A DNA stretch of 64,000 nt from assembly GCA_000154345.1 (NCBI GenBank), contig DS480347.1, positions 248,001-312,000 of the forward strand. Direction: 5' to 3'. A model generated the notes under the pieces. The model did not search any database. It was not told the DNA's origin and saw only the letters and a program-made list of their open reading frames with translations. Shown one piece after another: positions 60,397 to 64,000 of this stretch (the stretch's first letter is position 1; the number at the start of each line of letters is the position of its first letter). The stretch is from [Clostridium] leptum DSM 753 (GTDB lineage Bacteria > Bacillota > Clostridia > Oscillospirales > Acutalibacteraceae). A program made the position numbers and the translations under genes.

Positions 60397-62102
60397 GCGT
60401 CATCGGATTAAAAAAGGCGAATTGTAAAAACTGCTATAAATGCTTAAAGGTGTGCCCGGTGAAATCCATCCGGGTGGTCAACGAGCAGGCCCAGATCATC
60501 GACGACGACTGCCTGCTGTGCGGCACCTGTCTGGCCAACTGCCCGCAAAACGCCAAAACCCTTACCAGCAGCCTGGATCAGGTGAAGGAAATGCTGGCCT
60601 CCGGGGAAAAGGTGGCGGTTTCCCTGGCGCCGTCGTTTTTAGGCTCTTTCTCTCTGGAAAAGCCGGGCCAGATGGCCGCGGCGTTAAAGAAGCTGGGCTT
60701 CTGCGCGGTTTCCGAAACCGCCCAGGGCGCGGCTTACGTCACCGCCCAGTATCACGACCTGATGGTGGAAAACAAGATGAAGAACATCATCACCACCTGC
60801 TGCCCCTCTATCAACCGTCTGATCGAGCTGTATCATCCGGAGGTTGTGGAATATATGGCCCCGGTGGTGTCTCCCATGATTGCCAGCGCCAGGCTGATTA
60901 AACAGGCCCTGGGCAAGGGCGTCAAGGTAGTGTTCGTAGGCCCGTGCATCGCTAAAATCGACGAGGCGGCGGATATCCGCCACGACACCGACGTGGACGC
61001 GGTGCTGACCTTTGAGGATATTGAACAGTGGTTCCGGGAAGAGGGTATTGTGCCCGGCCAGTGCGAGGACGCGTCCTTCCTGAACGCCAGTTCTAAGATT
61101 CTGAGAATGTACCCGGTGACCAGCGGTATTCTGGAAAGCCTGAAAGCCCGGGGAGACTGCAACAATTACCGGATGATTACCGTAGACGGCATCCAGGAGT
61201 GCATCGCTCTGTTTTCTTCTATGGCGAAAGGCGAGCTGGACCACTGCTTTGTGGAGGTCAATGCCTGCAAGGGCGGATGCGTCAACGGCCCTGCCAAGAC
61301 CAAGGGAGAGGAAACCCGCTTTAGGGCCGCTTTGGATGTGGAAAATTACGCCAGGGAGGACGCCGGCGATTATCCCGCTGTGGATGAAGAGATCCCCATG
61401 GGCAAACGGTTCTTTGACCGTTCCCGCCATGAGAAGCTGCCGGACGAGGATACCATCCGCAGTATTTTAGCGAAAATCGGCAAGGAGTCTCCGGAGCAGG
61501 AGCTGAACTGCGGCGCCTGCGGCTACAATTCCTGCAGGGAAAAGGCCATCGCCGTTTATCTCAACAAGGCGGAGCTGACCATGTGCGTGCCTTATATGAA
61601 GGAGCGGGCCGAGTCCCTGTCCAACTATGTGCTTTCCGAAACGCCCAACATCACCATTATGGTAGACGACGAGATGAATATTATCGAGTTCAATAAGGCT
61701 GCCGAGGAATGCTTTAAGATTTCCCGCCGGGAGGCGCTGGAAAAGGGGTTGTTCGAGCTGATCGACAGCTCCGATTTCCAGTTTGTTTTGGAGACCAAGC
61801 AGCCGATCACCAATAAGAAGGTGCATTATAAGGAATACGGCATTACGACGGAGCAATCTATTATTTACATAGATAAGCAGAACATCGTCATGGGTATTTT
61901 TAAGGATATCACCAAGGAGGAAAGAGAGCAGGAAAATCTATACGACCTGCGGGTGGAAACCATGGAGATGGCCCAAAAGGTTATCGACAAGCAGATGGTG
62001 GCGGCCCAGCAGATCGCAAGCCTGTTAGGCGAGACCACCGCGGAAACCAAGGTGACCCTGACCAAGCTAAAAAATATGATTGTGTTTGACGGTGATGAAT
62101 GA
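60393..62102 (+). CDS. Sensory-type (HydS-like, group C) [FeFe] hydrogenase with PAS domain
   Basis: The 569-residue protein has two N-terminal [4Fe-4S] sites (CKNCYKCLKVCP about 11-22; CLLCGTCLANCP about 40-51), an [FeFe] hydrogenase large domain with all four H-cluster cysteines (TTCCPS, Cys136-Cys137; PCIAK, Cys185; ACKGGC, Cys292 and Cys296), an extra Fe-S domain (CGACGYNSC from Cys373) and a PAS domain (about 405-510), then a short helical end. The L1 motif is TTCCP rather than TSCCP, and the L2 motif starts GPC rather than MPC. Hydrogenases fused to PAS with nearby phosphatases are thought to sense H2 rather than make it. No small subunit is needed. Confidence 0.9.
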   Translation: MSVIGLKKANCKNCYKCLKVCPVKSIRVVNEQAQIIDDDCLLCGTCLANCPQNAKTLTSSLDQVKEMLASGEKVAVSLAPSFLGSFSLEKPGQMAAALKKLGFCAVSETAQGAAYVTAQYHDLMVENKMKNIITTCCPSINRLIELYHPEVVEYMAPVVSPMIASARLIKQALGKGVKVVFVGPCIAKIDEAADIRHDTDVDAVLTFEDIEQWFREEGIVPGQCEDASFLNASSKILRMYPVTSGILESLKARGDCNNYRMITVDGIQECIALFSSMAKGELDHCFVEVNACKGGCVNGPAKTKGEETRFRAALDVENYAREDAGDYPAVDEEIPMGKRFFDRSRHEKLPDEDTIRSILAKIGKESPEQELNCGACGYNSCREKAIAVYLNKAELTMCVPYMKERAESLSNYVLSETPNITIMVDDEMNIIEFNKAAEECFKISRREALEKGLFELIDSSDFQFVLETKQPITNKKVHYKEYGITTEQSIIYIDKQNIVMGIFKDITKEEREQENLYDLRVETMEMAQKVIDKQMVAAQQIASLLGETTAETKVTLTKLKNMIVFDGDE

Positions 62103-63274
62103 TGAAAATGCATGTGGATACCGCTTACCGTAGCTTGTTCAAGTACGGTGAGGAGCTGTGCGGCGATAACGTGCGAATCACCCGCACGGAGGATTCCGTT
62201 TTTGCGGTGCTGGCGGATGGCTTGGGAAGCGGCGTAAAGGCCAATATCCTTTCCACCCTGACCAGTACCATAATTTCAACCATGCTGACAGAGGGTGCCG
62301 CCATGGAGCAGGCGGTGGAGACGATTGTCTCCACGCTGCCGATCTGCAGTGTGAGAAAGCTTGCTTATTCTACCTTTTCCGTATTGCAGATCAAGGATAC
62401 GGGCGAGGCCTATTTGGCGGAATTTGACAACCCGGCCTGTATCTTTATCCGCAACGGAGAGCTGATGGAGCTGGAGATGACCGATAAGGAATATGCGGGA
62501 AAAACCGTGTATGAATCCCGGTTTACCGTATTTCCCGGCGATGTGCTGGCCTTGATCAGCGACGGCGTGGTGTATGCCGGCGTGGGAAGCATTTTAAACT
62601 TCGGCTGGACCTGGGAGAGCGTCGCAGAATGGCTGCGCAAGGAAAGCCTAAAGGAAAAATCCGCGCCCCGGCTGGCGGCGGCCTTGTCTCAGGCGGTAAA
62701 GGAGCTATACATGGATAAGCCGGGGGATGATTCCACCGTGATGGTGGCCAGAATTTCTCCGCGCCAAGTAGTCAATATGTTCGCCGGCCCGCCGAAAAAC
62801 AAGGATGACGACCCGAAAATGGTCAGGGACTTCATGACTTCATCCGGGAAAAAGCTGATCTGCGGCGGCTCCAGCGCCAATATCGTGGCGCGTGTTTTAA
62901 ACCGGAGCATTGAAACCAGCCTGGATTACGTAGATCCGCTGATTCCTCCCATCGCCACCATCCAGGGGATCGACCTGGTGACAGAGGGCGTCCTGACCCT
63001 GAGCCGCACGGTGGAGATCCTCCAGGAATACCTGGATCATGAAACGGATTCCTTCTATTTCAAAAAACTGGATGAGAAAAACGGCGCCGCCATGCTGGCG
63101 AAAATCCTGCTGGAGGAATGTACCACCTTAAACCTGTTTATCGGCACCGCCATCAACCCGGCCCATCAGAATCCCGGGCTTCCGTCCGATTTGAGCATTA
63201 AGCTGAAGCTGATCGACAAGCTGTGCGGCCTGATGGAGCGCTTGGGGAAACGGGTGACGAAAAAATATTATTAA
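62099..63274 (+). CDS. SpoIIE/PP2C-type serine phosphatase
   Basis: The 391-residue protein has an N-terminal SpoIIE/PP2C phosphatase domain (about 1-230) with metal aspartates in VLADGLGSG (Asp40), ALISDGV and PGDDSTVMV, and a C-terminal part of about 150 residues without a known domain. It would remove phosphate from Ser/Thr, for example from an anti-sigma antagonist. Its start shares bases with the end of the hydrogenase gene, so expression is coupled; it is the probable output partner of the sensor. No kinase or anti-sigma gene is in the window. Confidence 0.9.
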   Translation: MMKMHVDTAYRSLFKYGEELCGDNVRITRTEDSVFAVLADGLGSGVKANILSTLTSTIISTMLTEGAAMEQAVETIVSTLPICSVRKLAYSTFSVLQIKDTGEAYLAEFDNPACIFIRNGELMELEMTDKEYAGKTVYESRFTVFPGDVLALISDGVVYAGVGSILNFGWTWESVAEWLRKESLKEKSAPRLAAALSQAVKELYMDKPGDDSTVMVARISPRQVVNMFAGPPKNKDDDPKMVRDFMTSSGKKLICGGSSANIVARVLNRSIETSLDYVDPLIPPIATIQGIDLVTEGVLTLSRTVEILQEYLDHETDSFYFKKLDEKNGAAMLAKILLEECTTLNLFIGTAINPAHQNPGLPSDLSIKLKLIDKLCGLMERLGKRVTKKYY

Positions 63275-63483
63275 GCGCTTAAGCGTTGCTTGAACCTGTC
63301 TGGAGCCTGTTTGGAGCGCCGCAGCTTGCCGCTGGCTTTTGGGTTCCGGACCGCGCGGATGCTTATCCCGGAGGAAAAGACGCGAAAGATTTAGAGAATG
63401 ACCAAGACCCTTTTGTCGTGCCGTATGGAGCGCGGTGCCGCCGAATAGGCGGAAGGGTTACGATAAGGAAAGTAGAGGAGCCT

Positions 63484-64000
63484 ATGCGATACGATAATGA
63501 CGCCAAACAAATGAAATTCGAGGTTTTGCTTCGGGTTGCCCAGCTGGCCTATGCCGGAGACCTGGAGGAAAAGTCGGATTCAATTCCCTACGACATTATT
63601 CCGGGGAGGGTGGCGCGTTTTCGCTGTTGTGTTTACCGGGAGCGGGAAATTCTGAGAGAACGCGTGATTTTGGCGAGAGGAAAGCACCTGCCTACCAATC
63701 CGGATGGCTCGGGCACCGTGACGGTGCTTCCGGCGGCCTGTGAGGGCTGTCCCATCAACCGTTTTACCGTTACCGCCAACTGCCAGCGCTGTATGGCGAA
63801 AAAATGCGTGGCGGCCTGCCCTTTTGGAGCCATTACCGTTACCGGCAGCGGAGCCTATATTGACCCCGCTAAATGCAAGGAATGCGGACGCTGCGCCGCG
63901 GCCTGCCCTTATAATGCCATTTCCGATACCATGCGTCCTTGCCTGCGCTCCTGTCCGGTGGATGCTATCACCATGGACGAAAACAAGCAGGCCAGCATTA
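63484..64000 (+). CDS. [FeFe] hydrogenase, group B type (5' part)
   Basis: The gene runs off the right edge after 172 codons. The start, after AGAGGAG, gives MRYDNDAKQMKFEVLLRVAQ, and then FRCCVYRERE and CEGCPINRF, typical of the monomeric group B (B1/B3) hydrogenases, then CxxC-type [4Fe-4S] sites (CQRCMAKKCVAACP and CKECGRCAAACP, and CLRSCPVDAI). The H-cluster domain lies beyond the window. It follows the phosphatase gene by 209 bases with no clear terminator. Confidence 0.88.
   Translation, partial: MRYDNDAKQMKFEVLLRVAQLAYAGDLEEKSDSIPYDIIPGRVARFRCCVYREREILRERVILARGKHLPTNPDGSGTVTVLPAACEGCPINRFTVTANCQRCMAKKCVAACPFGAITVTGSGAYIDPAKCKECGRCAAACPYNAISDTMRPCLRSCPVDAITMDENKQASI

Noticed and set aside
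1..64000. CRISPR array
   Set aside because: No regularly spaced short repeats with unique spacers were seen; the only regular repeats are the Gly-X-Y and MORN coding repeats.

Overview
The window reads as chromosomal DNA of an anaerobic, Gram-positive Clostridia bacterium, most likely an Oscillospirales/Ruminococcaceae-type gut lineage. The grounds are the gene families: ThyX in place of ThyA nearby, PcrA, RNase M5, a T-box leader on alaS, a glycine riboswitch on an AGCS transporter, group B and sensory-type [FeFe] hydrogenases, and ImmR/ImmA. Signals are also typical: purine-rich GGAGG ribosome sites and sigma-A promoters of TTGACA-17-TATAAT form. No rRNA or species marker is present, so the genus is not settled.

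Layout. 1-5.5 kb: class II aldolase with an RpiR/SIS regulator, then a MATE exporter with its MarR repressor and a NimA-like flavin protein. 5.6-7.8 kb: tRNA-Leu(UAA), then an ImmR/ImmA repressor-protease pair divergent from a small phage-type cysteine protein. 8-17.5 kb: secreted or surface-related and unusual proteins (GHL10-like hydrolase, cohesin-like membrane protein, a 966-residue MORN protein, a metallo-beta-lactamase-fold protein) with an SDR enzyme and MscS. 17.8-34.6 kb: housekeeping, with HAD, thyX-tmk, DJ-1, 5-formyl-THF cyclo-ligase, mltG, U32 (TrhP-like), a class B PBP, T-box-alaS, HIT, a phosphoribosyltransferase, comEC, holA and rnmV, ending at tRNA-Leu(GAG).

34.7-42.2 kb is an AT-richer accessory island directly after tRNA-Leu(GAG). 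It holds a 978-residue SF1 helicase/coiled-coil/PLD/zinc-ribbon protein (candidate anti-phage protein of the type II Mokosh kind) and a decayed ParM-like gene fused by deletion to a decayed serine recombinase. It also holds a collagen-like protein, a holin-like small membrane protein, an IS3-type transposase scrap, and three direct copies of an intergenic repeat of up to about 200 bp.

42.1-55 kb: tocopherol-cyclase-like and FAD/Rieske oxidoreductase pair, HD protein, EamA exporter, YjdF-like membrane protein, a conserved Cys-rich protein, pcrA, tRNA-Val(GAC), an XRE regulator and a glycine-riboswitch-controlled AGCS symporter. 55-59.7 kb is a minus-strand run for membrane lipid work (DUF2156, GNAT, MGDG-synthase-type glycosyltransferase with an apparent CTG start, PlsY) plus a small GNAT and RNase H. 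60-64 kb: a thioredoxin-like ferredoxin, a PAS-containing sensory-type [FeFe] hydrogenase, a SpoIIE-type phosphatase and the start of a group B [FeFe] hydrogenase, likely a hydrogen/redox signalling unit; the last gene runs off the window.
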